A stretch of 64,000 nt of DNA from Asterochloris sp. CNOR1 (lineage: Eukaryota > Chlorophyta > Trebouxiophyceae > Trebouxiales > Trebouxiaceae), in the NCBI GenBank assembly GCA_963969365.1, contig OZ017755.1, forward strand, positions 868,001-932,000, in the 5' to 3' direction. The stretch's first letter is position 1. Each line of letters opens with the position of its first letter. The notes below the pieces were generated by a model that had not been told where the DNA came from, made no database searches, and saw nothing but the letters and a program-made list of their open reading frames with translations. The position numbers were made by a program, and so were the translations under genes. Below are positions 14,101 through 24,936 of the stretch, piece by piece.

Positions 14101-17100
14101 GCAATGCATGGGCTTTCAGCAGTGAGCAGCACACATGGCTGTGTCCTACTGCAGAACAGTGGAGATACAGCGCTCTCAGCCGCAAGCCAAGCGAGGTAAG
14201 TGCTGGCAGTATGGACGTACCTTATTCTGCAGGCCAACAAGGTAGCTAATGGCTGCCAATCAGCATCCTGCACTGCACAATGAGGAGAAAGGGGTGCCAC
14301 TCATGAGCATCTTGTGCTGCAGGCCAACAAACAAGGGTGGGTGCTGGCAGCCACGATCAGGGACTTTGTGGTCGGACACATGGCCCGCACTGCATGTTGA
14401 ACAGCTGCCGGCGAGGGTGCATGCATCAGGAACCTTGTGTATGCAGTTTTTGCTGCAGGCAGCCCTGCAGCCCGGATCTGAGGCCTGTGACTGACCACGC
14501 ATGTCCGCTGACACATCTGGTCCAGTGTCAGACAGCCAACGCCGTGCAAGACATGGCACAGCTTGCCAGCCTGTCCCCTTCCTGCTGACTGAGAGCGCTT
14601 GGGATGCAGGGGAGTGCGAGAGGGTCAGTGCGGAGCTGGCGGAGTCGGAGAAGGCTGGGGCAGAGCTCATGCAGGAGCGCGATGAGTTGAGCAGCAGAGG
14701 CAGCGCCCTCGAGGCTGAGCTGGAGGGGGCCAGGCAAGCTTTACTCTGTGTATCGTGTCCTGCGGCAGCCCATAGCGGCTGGGTTTTGCAGGAGCGGGCT
14801 GAGCCTGCACTGATGTACCCCAAAGAGGCGTCCATTGCAAGAGGGGCTGGACATGTCAAGCCCACACAGCGAGTGCGCTGAACTGTTGCTGACAGATCTT
14901 GTGCCCACCACTGGCACCTGCAATGCACTGTTGGCGCCTACTTTGGCACTGCTCCCTATACTACTTCAACACAAGCAAGCCATGTGACCAACTCAAGGCA
15001 GAACGGCACAGCACACATGTCAGACCCTGCTGCCTGCAGGGCTGAATTGGAGGCCAAGGAGCAAGACGTGACTGCCACGGCTGAGGGGCGCGCCGAGATT
15101 GAGGCGAAACTGTTCGACCTGAGGACCGCGCATGACAGCCTGCAGCAGGCCAAGGTGCAGGTGGACAGAGACCTGGCAGGCCTGAGGCAACAGCTGCAGG
15201 GCATGCAAGAGGCGCTGGCAGCGGCTGAGGTGTGCACGCATGGGAGCCATCCTGTGCCTCGAGGGCGCCAGCTTACCTGTGGATGCTCATGGAATGGGCT
15301 GCATGGCTGTGTCTGGGTCGCGGCATGGCTCATGGAGATGCTGCCGGGGCATGCAGAATGAGCACGGAGCCAACATGTGTGATCTCACACACAGGTTGTC
15401 CTGTAATGCCCGGCAGGGGTCAGGGAGCAGCTGCAGGGCGTGTAGGAGGCAGGGGGGCAGCTGAGGGGGGCCGCTGAGGTGTGCACTTGCCAGCACCAGC
15501 TTGCCTCGACGCCTCTGGAGAACCCGTGCACTCTGGGTCTGGTTGGCAGGTGGAGAAGGACCTGGCAGGCCACGGAGCAGCTGCAGCTGTGCAGAAGGGT
15601 TGAGTGGTGGCTGAGGCTTGTGCCAAGCCAAAGCCTGACTAGCTTTATCTGAGAGCTCATGGGCTCCAGAAAATAGCTGCAAAGCATGCAAGGGTGCACT
15701 GAGGCGTCGCACTGGCTGACCTGTGCGTGTAAAGAGCCACAAGCAGGGTTGGCGTACCTGTGCTGTGCGTTTGCATTTATGCTGTGCATGCTTTGAGCTG
15801 CCCAATCTGGCTGCAGGCCTTCATTCGAACCTGCAGCGTGCATGACAAACAATATTTACTGCAATGTCCAGGCAAGCCTGCCAAAGACCTGCCATTCGCC
15901 GCCACAGCTGCATGCTACAAGACTCAGGAGGTGTTGACTTCGGATGGGAGGAAACTGCGGTCATGTGTGAGTGTTGCAGGCATGCAAACCTACAGCAGCA
16001 GCTGGATGCAGAGCGACGAGCAACCTCAGGCTGCTCTGCAAGCAGTCAAGCAAATGTGTGCGTGTGCAGGCACGCCTGCCAGAGATCGCCCAGTTGCAGC
16101 AGCAGCTGGACGTCGAGCGTGCGCGGGCCGCCGAGCTGGATGCCAAGGGCCAGCAGGATGCAGAGAATGCAGCCTTTGCCCAGGCTGAGTTGGAGGCTGC
16201 CAAACAGGAGCTGCAGCAGCAGGCAGCAGCTCTGGAGGCAGACCTGGCAGCGACAAACTCGAAGCTGGCTGAGGTTGAGGCTGTCAAGGCTGCAGTGCAG
16301 AAGGAGCTGGCAGAGCAGAGCGAGTATGTGCAGCAGATCGAGAGTGAGTCCCCTATCGTGGCTTTCTGCTGCTGTGCACTGTGGCAGTGTGGATGCATCT
16401 TTCTGAGAGCAGGTTCTGCTGCCCAGTTTTGCATAGCAGTGTGCTGCTATGCATCAATATGTCTCATGCTGCAGCATGCGTGACAGGCCTACTCAGCATT
16501 GGTGCCCAGTGATCACATCAAGTTCACCTAGCATACAAGTACATCATCAGCTGGCTCGGCGCTGCAGCTGCAGTCACAGCAGCAGCAGGCAGTCGTGCAC
16601 ACTCCATTGACCTTCCAGCTGCAGTCAACAGTGCTGCTGGTGCCCCTGCAGCGCAAATCAATGACCTCGAGCTGCAGAGTGAGACTGTGAAGGCCAGCAT
16701 GGCACAGATGGAGCAGGGCGCCAGAGAGGTGGCTGAGCAGCTCAAGAAGACCCAGGGGCAGTGCCAGGAGCAGGTAGCACAGCTACAAGAGAGCGCTGCG
16801 CAGCAGGAGCAACTTAGGTGGGCCAGCATGACCACCTTGTGGTACAGGACGCAAAGGCCAGCTGGACCATCGTGGTCCCCCGTCTCAAGCCTTGACTTGA
16901 CGTTGTAAGGGATGCTGGAGGCAGTCTGACATGAGCCTGCTCGAAAGAACGCGAGCAACATGCGTGCATGCGCTGCTGACATGAGGTGACGGCTGTCTGC
17001 AGAAGGCAGCTTCAGGAGGCCCAGACCGCCAGTGAAGCTGCATGCAGATCTTGGCCAGAAGCAACTAGCTGCTGAGAAGGGAGCGTGCCGCCCAGCTTGA

Positions 17101-20100
17101 GGCAAAAGTGAGCAGTGCCAGGGTGAGCCTGCCATACCAGCAGCCGATTGCTGCCTCACCAAGTCCATCTCCCTATTGTGCACATGGTTGTGCAACAGGC
17201 ATCAATGATTGTGCTGCAATACAGGCCCATCTGACGGTCTGGCTGGCAGCTGTGACACTCCTCAGGTGCACTTCCAGCCAGCACTGGCATACTGCCGCGG
17301 CATGCCTCAAAGTCTGACTGCATGGGGTGGACAGTCCTACTGCTGCTGCTGCAAGCAACAGGGGCCAGTCTAGTCCTGCCGTTTCAGCTGCCAGCCAGAT
17401 GCGCCAGCACATCCTGCTCCTGCAGTTGTCAGGGAGGTCGAACCCCCAGCCAGGCAGGCGCAGCACAATCTACTTGCACATGTGTGTGCAGAGTCAGATT
17501 GAGGCCGAAAGGCAGGATCATGAGGCCGCCATTGCTGACTGGGAGCGCAACCACCATGAGGCGGTGGAGTCTGCTGAGCAGTGGAAGGCCTTTGCTGACA
17601 AGCTGACTGCTGACCAGGAGGCCCTGCAAGTGGAGCTGGGGGCCAAACGGCAGCAGCTGCAGGTGAGCCAGGCACAGTGCAGTAACAGCAGTGCCAGATC
17701 TGGCTGTGAAGTTCACGAGGGGCGCCAGCAGCTACAGACTCAACAGCAGCTGCAGACTCAGCTGTCATGTCTCTGGCAATGGCAGCAGCTCTGGGTTGGC
17801 CAGGCACTGTGAAGACTGCTGCTCAACTTGCAGTGCCAGCTTTGGCTTTCAGCTGGCCAGGTGCAGCAGTTCTGAAGCTGTACAGATCATGCCCAGGGTC
17901 GGAGTGCACCAGTGTCATGCTGTTGGCAGCCCTGCCAGCTGCAGATCTGGTATGCACAGTGCACACCACTGCTGCATCACTGTTGCCAGCCTTTGCTGGC
18001 AGGCCTGTCAAGTCAGCCAGGTGCAACAGCACTGGCTGCTGGGTAGCCATGCATACCTAGATCTGCATCCACAAGCAGTGCTAGGATTCATGTCAATCCA
18101 TCTGCTTTCCCTTATACTGGGTGGCAGCAGCTGTCATCTGCTGTCAACCTAGTCATGCTGCGCTGCAGGCCACGCTGGCCGAGCTGAATGAGGCAGGCAC
18201 ATCCCTGGAACAGGCTCAGCTGCAGCTGGCTGCTCTGCAGCAGGCGCACATTGGCCTGCAGCAGGTTCATGAGGAAGCACAAACGTTTGGTGCGCAGGTC
18301 AGGCTAAAACAGCATTGCTCCTGCTTGATGTAGACCAATGCAGACCTGCAACCTTGACTGTGGAAACACATCAGCAAAAGGTGCCAGCAGCTGAGCTTTG
18401 CACCTGCACCTGCTCAGCGCGGCACCTGCACATGCTGAAATGCTCACAGCGCATGCTGCAAGTGCAGTCATATATGTCGCCATCTGCTGTTGACACTGGT
18501 TTTGTATGTGCAGCGTGAGGCAGAGGTGCTGGAGGCCAGCATGGCACGCGCTGCAGAGCGGTCCAACTTGCAGGTGCGGTGCGCAGCTGCCTGAGGCTGG
18601 TTGCCTGGGGATTCTAGGCAGCACACAGCCTGTGCTGCTGTAGCCTCAGGGGCACAGCAGGGCAACCGTTGTAGCCTGCAGGGCGACAAGCCTGCCCAGG
18701 CCATCTCTCGCACCTTTGGAGACGGCTCTGCAGCCCATGCAGGTCTGCTGTGCCGCTTGTGGCATGCCACTCATCGGACATGCTCCACCACGTCGTCGTG
18801 TCAGACCTGGAAGTCTTCAGTGATTGTGGACTGCTAGAGGCCATGGCCCGCCTGTGCAGGCCCAACTGCAGTCTTCACAGGAGCGTGTGGCTGCGCTGGA
18901 GGAGCAGCTGTCTGCTGCCACACGGCAGCTGCAGCTGTCGCAGGGGGCGGTGCAGGCTGAGCAGGCCCGGCTGCAGGAGGCAATGCAGTCAGTGAGCGGC
19001 CCTTCTTGAAGCAGGGCTGTGGTCTTGGGGCTGGTGTGTCATGCGCACTCAGAGGGCCTACCGTCTTGGGGCTGGTGGGTCCTGCGCAATAGACGAGGGC
19101 CTGTGCTGGCAGAGCATGACCAGACGTGTCTCAGAGACAGAGAAGCCGGCCGTAAAGCACAGTGTCTGCCATGCGATACTTGCACCTGGACAGGGAGCCG
19201 AGGTAGGCAGAAAGCAGGCCAGAAGCAAGCATTGAAGATGCATGGGGGGCCTGCTGCCAAGCACAGCCTGCCTGCCTGCCCAGCAGCGTCTGAAGCCCTG
19301 CAGATGTTGCTTTTGAGCAGCACAAAAAGCTGGGGCTGCCCCCTACGTAGCCCAGCGGCTGGGCATTCCTCTGACCCCACAAAGCATCTCCTCCATGCCC
19401 CTGTTGGCGCAGCGCGGCTGGCGGTCGACCTGCAGGATGCGCCCAGGCCATGTAGCTGAGAGGTTCTGTATCTGCTGCAACAGTCCCAGTCACCGTTTGT
19501 TCATTAAGCACCTGCAGGCGCAGCAACTGGAGGCTGAGCTGTGGATTGTAGAGGGGCCAGGCAGCTAAGAGACGCCCCCCACTCATGGTGTTTGCTCAGC
19601 GCCTGCAGGCGCAGCGGCTGGAGACCGACCTGCGAAAGATGACAGCCCAGGCAGCGGCAGCTGATGGAGAGGCCAGGCGAGCCCTGCACGCGGAGCAGGC
19701 TCGTGCCGCGGAGGCGGCACGGGAGGCTGATGTGCTGCGTGCGGGGGTGGGGGCAGGACCGCGACAAGGCGCTGCAGGCCCTCAAGGTGCGTCCTGTTCA
19801 GGCTCTGAGTCCCGGGTGGTGGCATGGGCGCTTTCATATACAGCCTTGATTACCAGCTGAGCAACAGCAAGAGAGTGACTGCCAAAAGGATGCTGCCCTG
19901 AGCTTTTGAGTGGAAGGTCACCCCTGCATGCAGTTGGGGCACTTGCAGGCACCAAAGCAGCTGCCCCAAGTCATGTTTGCACTGAAAACCCCGGGGTGTG
20001 CAGCTGGAGCATGCACATGCACTGGAAAAGCAGGGGCGCCAGGCAGCTGCCACGCACGACACCCCTGCATGCGCAGCTGGCGGAGGCGCAGGCCCAGGTG

Positions 20101-21714
20101 GCGGAGGTACGCCTCGCGGCCGAGAGAGCGCAAGACAGGCTGCGGAGCTGGCTGCTGTGGCGCTGGCGGCCGCGGAGAGCAATGCGGCACAGCTCAGGGT
20201 ACGCCTTTTCTTGGTGTGTGTGTGGAGTGAGAGGTGCTGTTGATGCGCGGGATGGCACAGGCTGCAGGGCCGACTGCGACGGCACTGATGGCCACGGAGA
20301 GCGATGCCGCCCAGCTCAAGGTAAGACTACAGGCAGTGGTGTTGTTGTCCAGGCTGCTTTTGGTTTTGTTGTGCTGGTTTCCATTGCGCTGATGGCTTTG
20401 TGTATCCACTCAGGTGTGTGAGGTATGCTGGCCATATGTAGGACAGCAATGTCACTACCAAGTTTGTTAGATGAGGGCTGCGGTATTGGTGCCTGCAGAT
20501 GCTGTGTGCCGCTGAAGGAAATGCTGACGACGAAAGATGTTGGCACAGTACACAGGGACTGCTTTGGATGGAGGATATTGTGCAGTTACATTGCGTGTCC
20601 GTCAGCTTAGGAAGTGGAGGCATGAATGTCTGCAGCAGCCAGTGCTGCTGCAATGTTGTACAACCCCTGCTGAGCTGTGAACACCCTTCCTGTCCAGAAC
20701 ACCATTGCCAGGCAGCTGTGTGGATCTCAGCGACTTCCGCCCTTTGCAGATGGAGCTGACTGCGGCTCGCAGTGACCTGACTGCTGGCGCTCGCGAGCGG
20801 CACGGCCTGCGAACCAGCCACCAGCAGGAGCTGCAACAGTTGCAGGGGGCTCTCAGCCGCCAGGACAAGTGCAGCAGGGCAATGCAGGTGGGAGCAGTTG
20901 TATGCTGCCAGCAACGTCATGGGGGGCACGCGCATGTGTGTGAAAGGGTACTAATGTGCTTTTAAATGTGGGATGTGCCAAGGCGCCAGCGAGCAGCATG
21001 TCGCCCAGGGTGAAGGCCGGCGTGGACCTGGGCTGCGCTGCGGGGCCTGTGTGGGAGGCTTGTGGATCTGGTAAGCGGGGCTGGCACCAGCCCTGGCCAT
21101 CAGTGAGCAAGCCCCCAGTGCTGCCAGCCATGCGGAGGCTGCAGTGCTCCCAGTACTTGGCAGCGGGAGCCCCTGTGATGCTCTGCAGGCACTGCAGAGT
21201 TTCAGGGGTGGGATCCCCCTGCCTCCCTTCTGTAGACTGCCCAGCATCAGGCCAAGCGCATGGTTGTCTTTGCTGAGTCAGAGTTGCGCTGAATTCAGGT
21301 GTAACATGTCCAATGCAGGGCCACTCGTAAGTGGGCACAGCGCATGGTCGGCTCCATCCTTTGCTGCATCAGATCCTGGCCCATCTCCTGCCCCTCCTGT
21401 GCCCCGCAGGCTTTCCAGCAGCAGGGCTGGCTCCTCTCATTGCCGACTCAGGCCCCAGCTAGTCCCCCTGGGCGGCCTCTCCTCTGCGCCGGTGGCAGGC
21501 AGCGTGCAGTGTGGACTCGCTGCAATGCTGCATCAGACACCTAAGGATCTGCCCCACCTGTGCTCTGCAGGCTGCCCAGGAGCAGGCAGAGCGCATGGTT
21601 GCTTCACTGAATGGGCGGGTGCAGCAGCTGGAGAGCCAGCTTCTGGCAGCGCAGAGGCAGGCGCAGCAGCAGGCTCAGCAGACTGGCGCTGGCAGTGTCA
21701 CACATGAGGTCAAG
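2196..21714 (+). CDS. Kinesin-7 (CENP-E-like) motor protein with long coiled-coil stalk
   Basis: Motor exons join exactly: 2196-2378, 3090-3305, 3750-3971, 4373-4589, 5178-5350, 5599-5687. They carry HVRVRPLN, the P-loop [19 protein letters not shown], switch I NKTSSRSH, switch [10 protein letters not shown] and [16 protein letters not shown]. The string [11 protein letters not shown] is typical of CENP-E-type kinesin-7, a plus-end motor at kinetochores and the spindle midzone. Then come 6178-6304, a basic proline-rich linker (6762-6870, 7191-7358) and coiled-coil exons, among them 7685-7859, 9105-9326, 9542-9698, 10064-10188, 10703-10852, 11042-11210, 11648-11895, 12037-12278, 12580-12696, 13111-13240, 13888-14044, 14610-14733, 15040-15229, 16070-16343, 16652-16817, 17492-17662, 18169-18297, 18514-18573, 18860-18991, 20750-20887 and 21571-21714. 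Total is about 1,800 residues. Exons near 8.1-8.8, 17.0 and 19.6-20.3 kb are not fully resolved. The 3' end is unknown: a short terminal exon at 22302-22328, past the N gap, is possible. Confidence 0.9.
2767..3020 (+). repeat. Decayed copies of kinesin exon 2 start inside intron 1
   Basis: The real exon starts at 3090 with GTCTACAGCGCCACCACCC. A copy at 2992 reads GTTCACAGCGCCACCACAC, also preceded by an acceptor-like CTACAG. A weaker copy at 2767 reads GTGTGCAGTGCCACCTG after TGTGCAG. Neither continues the motor reading frame, so both look non-functional. Confidence 0.65.
6478..6511 (+). repeat. Decayed copy of the 3' end of kinesin exon 6178-6304
   Basis: The real exon ends AAAGTGCAGCGCAAG followed by GTGAG. 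At about 6485 the intron reads GCGCAAGGAAGTGCAGCTCA followed by GGTGAG, a diverged copy that keeps the donor-like end. Confidence 0.5.
8210..8660 (+). repeat. Tandem decayed copies of a kinesin stalk exon
   Basis: The likely real exon at about 8693-8832 starts GCTGCCGAGGATGAGCTGGT and runs into GATGAGAAGGACAAGCTGGT. Related strings occur near 8222 (GCTGCAGGGGTTGAGCTGGT), 8372 (GCTGCAGAGGATGAGCTGAT, then GATGAGAGGCACAAGCTGGT), 8504 (GCTGCAAAGGGTGAGCTGCC) and 8609 (GCTGCAGAGGCCAACCTGGT). The copy near 8609 keeps a coiled-coil frame and could be a true small exon; the others are interrupted. Confidence 0.65.
9884..9935 (+). repeat. Decayed copy of kinesin exon 10064-10188
   Basis: The copy starts after GCAG with ATCTGGAGAGGAGCAAGAGG, then GCCCCCCTGT. 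The real exon starts after GCAG with ACCTGGAGAGCCGTAAGAGG, then GCCCCTCTGT. The two are about 180 bases apart. The copy loses similarity downstream. Confidence 0.7.
12950..13060 (+). repeat. Decayed tandem copy upstream of kinesin exon 13111-13240
   Basis: A unit of roughly 100 bases is present twice. Both hold GTGCCTTGTAG, a CATG..TGCGGACATGCC/TGTGCAGGCATGCC stretch, CTCATGCTGTGCAG-like acceptors and a G(C/G)ACTTGAGGCCAAGCT-like exon start. The second unit runs into the real exon. Confidence 0.6.
15404..15490 (+). repeat. Decayed copy of the 3' end of kinesin exon 15040-15229
   Basis: The real exon ends with CAACAGCTGCAGGGCATGCA, AGAGGCGCTGGCAGCGGCTGAG and donor GTGTGC. The intron repeats this from about 15426 as GAGCAGCTGCAGGGCGTGTA, GGAGGC, GGGCAGCTGAGG and GCTGAGGTGTGCAC. 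The donor-like GTGTGC is retained. Confidence 0.65.
15976..16036 (+). repeat. Decayed copy of kinesin exon 16070-16343 start
   Basis: After GTTGCAG the intron reads GCATGCAAACCTACAGCAGC, AGCTGGATGCAGAGCGACGAGC. The real exon after GTGTGCAG reads GCACGCCTGCCAGAG, then CAGCAGCAGCTGGACGTCGAGC. It is a shortened copy about 90 bases upstream. Confidence 0.6.
19510..19552 (+). repeat. Decayed copy of kinesin exon 19609 start
   Basis: The copy reads CACCTGCAG|GCGCAGCAACTGGAGGCTG. The real exon reads CGCCTGCAG|GCGCAGCGGCTGGAGACCG, about 92 bases downstream. Sequence before both (TTTGTTCA / GTTTGCTCA) is also alike, so acceptor and flank were duplicated together. Confidence 0.65.
21230..21360 (+). 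repeat. Decayed copies of kinesin exon 21571-21714
   Basis: The real exon starts GCTGCCCAGGAGCAGGCAGA followed by GCGCATGGTTGCTT. A copy near 21238 reads CTGCCCAGCATCAGGCCAA, GCGCATGGTTGTCTT. A second near 21318 reads GGGCCACTCGTAAGTGGGCAC, AGCGCATGGTCGGCT. Both lie 200-350 bases upstream in the intron. Confidence 0.55.
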
Positions 21715-22074
21715 GTGTGTCGACGTCATCACCTCAGCAGGCTGCATTTGGGGGTGCACCTGCAGGCAGCACATCCAGGACAGGGCAACAGATTACCCCA
21801 CAACTTGTTTGGCGTGGTGGACAGCCTGGCGGCGCTCAAGGCAGCTTTGTTGCGTTGCAGAAGTCCTGCAGCACATGGGGCCAGCGCTGCAGCCGCCCTT
21901 GGGAGATCTCCACATGCTTTGGCTGCTGCCCAGCACCAGGTCCCGAAGCAATACGGAGGGAGTAGGCAACTAATGCTGTCGTGCAATCGGCCAGATGGTA
22001 GGAGTCCTGAGTACAGAAGGCAGCAGGGAACATCCCAAAGCCTGGTCTCACAGGCGGCGACAGAACAGTACCTC

Positions 22075-22274
22075 NNNNNNNNNNNNNNNNNNNNNNNNNN
22101 NNNNNNNNNNNNNNNNNNNNNNNNNNNNNNNNNNNNNNNNNNNNNNNNNNNNNNNNNNNNNNNNNNNNNNNNNNNNNNNNNNNNNNNNNNNNNNNNNNNN
22201 NNNNNNNNNNNNNNNNNNNNNNNNNNNNNNNNNNNNNNNNNNNNNNNNNNNNNNNNNNNNNNNNNNNNNNNNNN
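22075..22274. other. Assembly gap (200 N)
   Basis: A run of exactly 200 undetermined bases. It falls where the kinesin 3' end would be, so the terminal exons of that gene may be missing. Confidence 0.99.
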
Positions 22275-22424
22275 TGCAGTCTTGATGACATGCGCCTGCA
22301 GCTGAAATGCAGGCCCCAGCTCATGTAGTTGGGTTTATTAAAGTGCCTCAACATCTATCTCTGCATACAAACCTTTCACCTCCACATACAGCAACTGTTC
22401 ACCTAGGTCGCAGTGCGGACTATG

Positions 22425-24709
22425 TCACTGGGAGTGGCTCCTGGCAAGCCGCTGCCTGGCTGTGGTTTGGGTGGGCTGTCTGTGTTCGCTTGGTCCTTGC
22501 CGCTGAGTTCCTGTCTGCCCCCCGCCTGGAGGCTGCTGTTGCTGTGCCAGTGGCTGGAGCACTTCTCGCCGCAGCCTCCAGTACCTGTGCACGCGCCTAC
22601 CAATGCCGAACAGCAGCTCGCAGGATGTCACACAGAAAATGCTGACGCAGGTGAAGCCCCACGGCAGGGGTAGCTCCTCCCTGCAGGTGAGAACAATGCA
22701 AAGAGGGTCAGCAGCTGGCTGCTGTCAGAAAGACTTGTGGGCATCCAGCGGCCTGAACTAGAGTCTGTCGTAACCACTCCATGCTAATCAGGGCCTGGCG
22801 CACTGCTTTACTGCTGGTCACAAGTAACCCTTCGTCAGGGATGCTTGTTGCACAAGAGAGGGTAAGCCACACTCAGCAGTGAGATTGCCCAGCAATGAAG
22901 CGCTCCTGCCGCAGACTTGAGCAGCAGATGCTCAGGCAGCATGCAGGACTCACATGAAGGGGTAGGGGAAGCTCCCCATGTAGTGCCGGCAGGCTATCAG
23001 CAGCAGGATGTAATTGACGGTGATGGCTGTCGAGAGAGACTCTGAGATGGAGCTGAAGGTACGCTGAGGAAGGCAGGCCATCAGGTCCACCAATGCTGCT
23101 ATGCTGTTGAAAACATGGAGGCCGAACTCTAGCCAGCCTGGCACCTTCTCCTGCAGGAGGAAGCCAGGCCTGAGAAAGAGAGAGGCAGGTGTGCCGGGCC
23201 GGCAACACAGTGTGGCAACTGACAGTACGCCAGGCCGCCCTCAGCATGCCAAGACTCACAAAAGTCAATGCTTAGTGTGTCTGCCTGGCAGGCCAGCCAC
23301 ATCCCGCGCATACAGGGCCATGGGGCAGTCAATTCAGACCCAAGTGAGGCAGCAAAAGCATGAGGCAACTTATGATGCGCCCTTTGAAAACTCAGGGCTT
23401 GGGCACATGTGTCTAGGCCGCTCGCAGGTTGTGCGCCACAATGCGCTCCCTACCAACATGCCTTGTGCCAACAGCAACACATAGGGAAGTGAGATGCAGG
23501 CATGGCAGGCAGGTCTTCCAAGCCGCACCCCATCTTCCAACGGGTTGACCCCGGCGGGGAGCACCTGGAATCTGTAGTCATCCCCATAGATGGGCTCCTG
23601 GATGGGCAGCAGCCGCATGGTGTAATAGGAAAGGGTGACGAACAGCACCGGCCCAAAGTTGGCACAGGCTAGCACGTCCACTAAGCTGCGCAGCTTAGCC
23701 TGCAGCAGCAGCAGGTGGGAGGTTGGTCCCTCATGTTGTTCTGCATGGCTACTGGTTGGTGGTTTGCTGATGTCAGGGCAGATCGGAAGCGTGCGTGCTG
23801 CTGTTGACTGCAGGTGGTACGAGCACTCTATTGTACTGGGCACAGAGGGGTCCACAATTGCTGCTGTACAGCAGCACAAAGGGGTGGTGGGAGGCACATG
23901 CTGTTGCGGAGGTGCTGGAGGTTGGAAGGGCCACGCTGCCGTGTGTCAGTGCTGTGCAGGAGCACTGGCTGGGGGACAGTCAGGCTTGCTGCCACGGCGG
24001 CTTGCTGCCAGGACGTGAAGAACCAAAATCTTGCTGAGCTGTGTGAGCAGTGTCCTGTGCCCAAACCCAACACTGGGGTGTCTTGACTCAATGCCCAGAA
24101 GCGTCAAAGTCCGATGGAGAAGAAGCCCCAGACCATGATGTGGGACAGCCAGTCAGCACCATGTAGGGGTGTGCTCACCAGGGGCAGGGCATCAGCCATC
24201 ACAGCCAGACTGAATTGCACCAGCTGCAGTGCAACCATGTAGAACGTCATGTATTGGAAGAACCTGCAGGCAGGAAACGAGTTTGAGGAGCCTCCTAGCT
24301 GCAGCTGTACTGCTGCGCTCCTGACAGAGGCCCGACCAGGTGCAGCCGTCGCCACCTCTCATCCCCATAAGCAAGTTCTCAAAGGGTACATATGACTGAA
24401 GGGGCATGGCTGCCGCAGGAGGCAGGCCCTTAGGGGCTTGAAGGGCCACGCACCAGCCCCATTTCTTTGACGCTGGCTGTGCTCCTGCTTCCACCGTGAA
24501 ATGCCATCCCACCACTGTGACAAAAACTGCCAAGCATAGGACATGTATGAGTGCTCTGAACTGGTGCTCATTGCTGCGCCAAGTTGACCTGCAGACATTC
24601 AAGGCCACTGAGGATTCTCAGAATCGAAAGGTCTTGCTGAGGCAATAAGCGCGATAGCCTCATCAGCGAGTCACCTCCAGTTGCTGCCAGTAGCGATCGT
24701 CTCCGGCAT
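22425..24709 (-). CDS. FAR-17a/AIG1-like multi-pass membrane protein
   Basis: Six exons chain in phase: 24709-24675, 24588-24454, 24263-24179, 23699-23565, 23150-22954, 22680-22425, giving 280 residues. Features in order: TM1 (ALIHVLCLAVFVTVVGWHF), TM2 with WFFQYMTFYMVALQLVQFSL, a SLVDVLACANFGPVLFVTLS segment, the signature PGWLEFGLHVFNS whose His matches the catalytic His region of AIG1/ADTRP, and GSFPYPFM, equivalent to the family's WVYPF. Family members are threonine hydrolases acting on fatty acid esters of hydroxy fatty acids in ER or plasma membrane. The function here is inferred from this pattern only. A glutamine- and arginine-rich tail of about 50 residues follows the last TM and looks lineage-specific. 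Confidence 0.8.
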
Positions 24710-24936
24710 TCACTGGGCACAATATCTGCAGGACACTGTTCTGGAAAATCTGGATGAGCCAGCGTAGCTGTGGAGCCGACGTGGCCCACCTCGGGTTGCA
24801 CCTCACGTTGAGAACCGAACCATGTTATGTTGTGAAAGCCGAGTGACTCAGGTGATGGTGAGGCACCAGAAAACTCATTGCGTTTTTGACACACAGTCCG
24901 AGGGCTCGTCCCTGTCGTAAGGCCTTAACCTGAATT

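Noticed and set aside
24359-24598. ATG-initiated minus-strand frame overlapping the AIG1-like gene, starting MSAGQLGAA
   Set aside because: The other frame supplies the expected first membrane span and splices in phase to the WFFQYMTFY exon, so this frame is a shadow.
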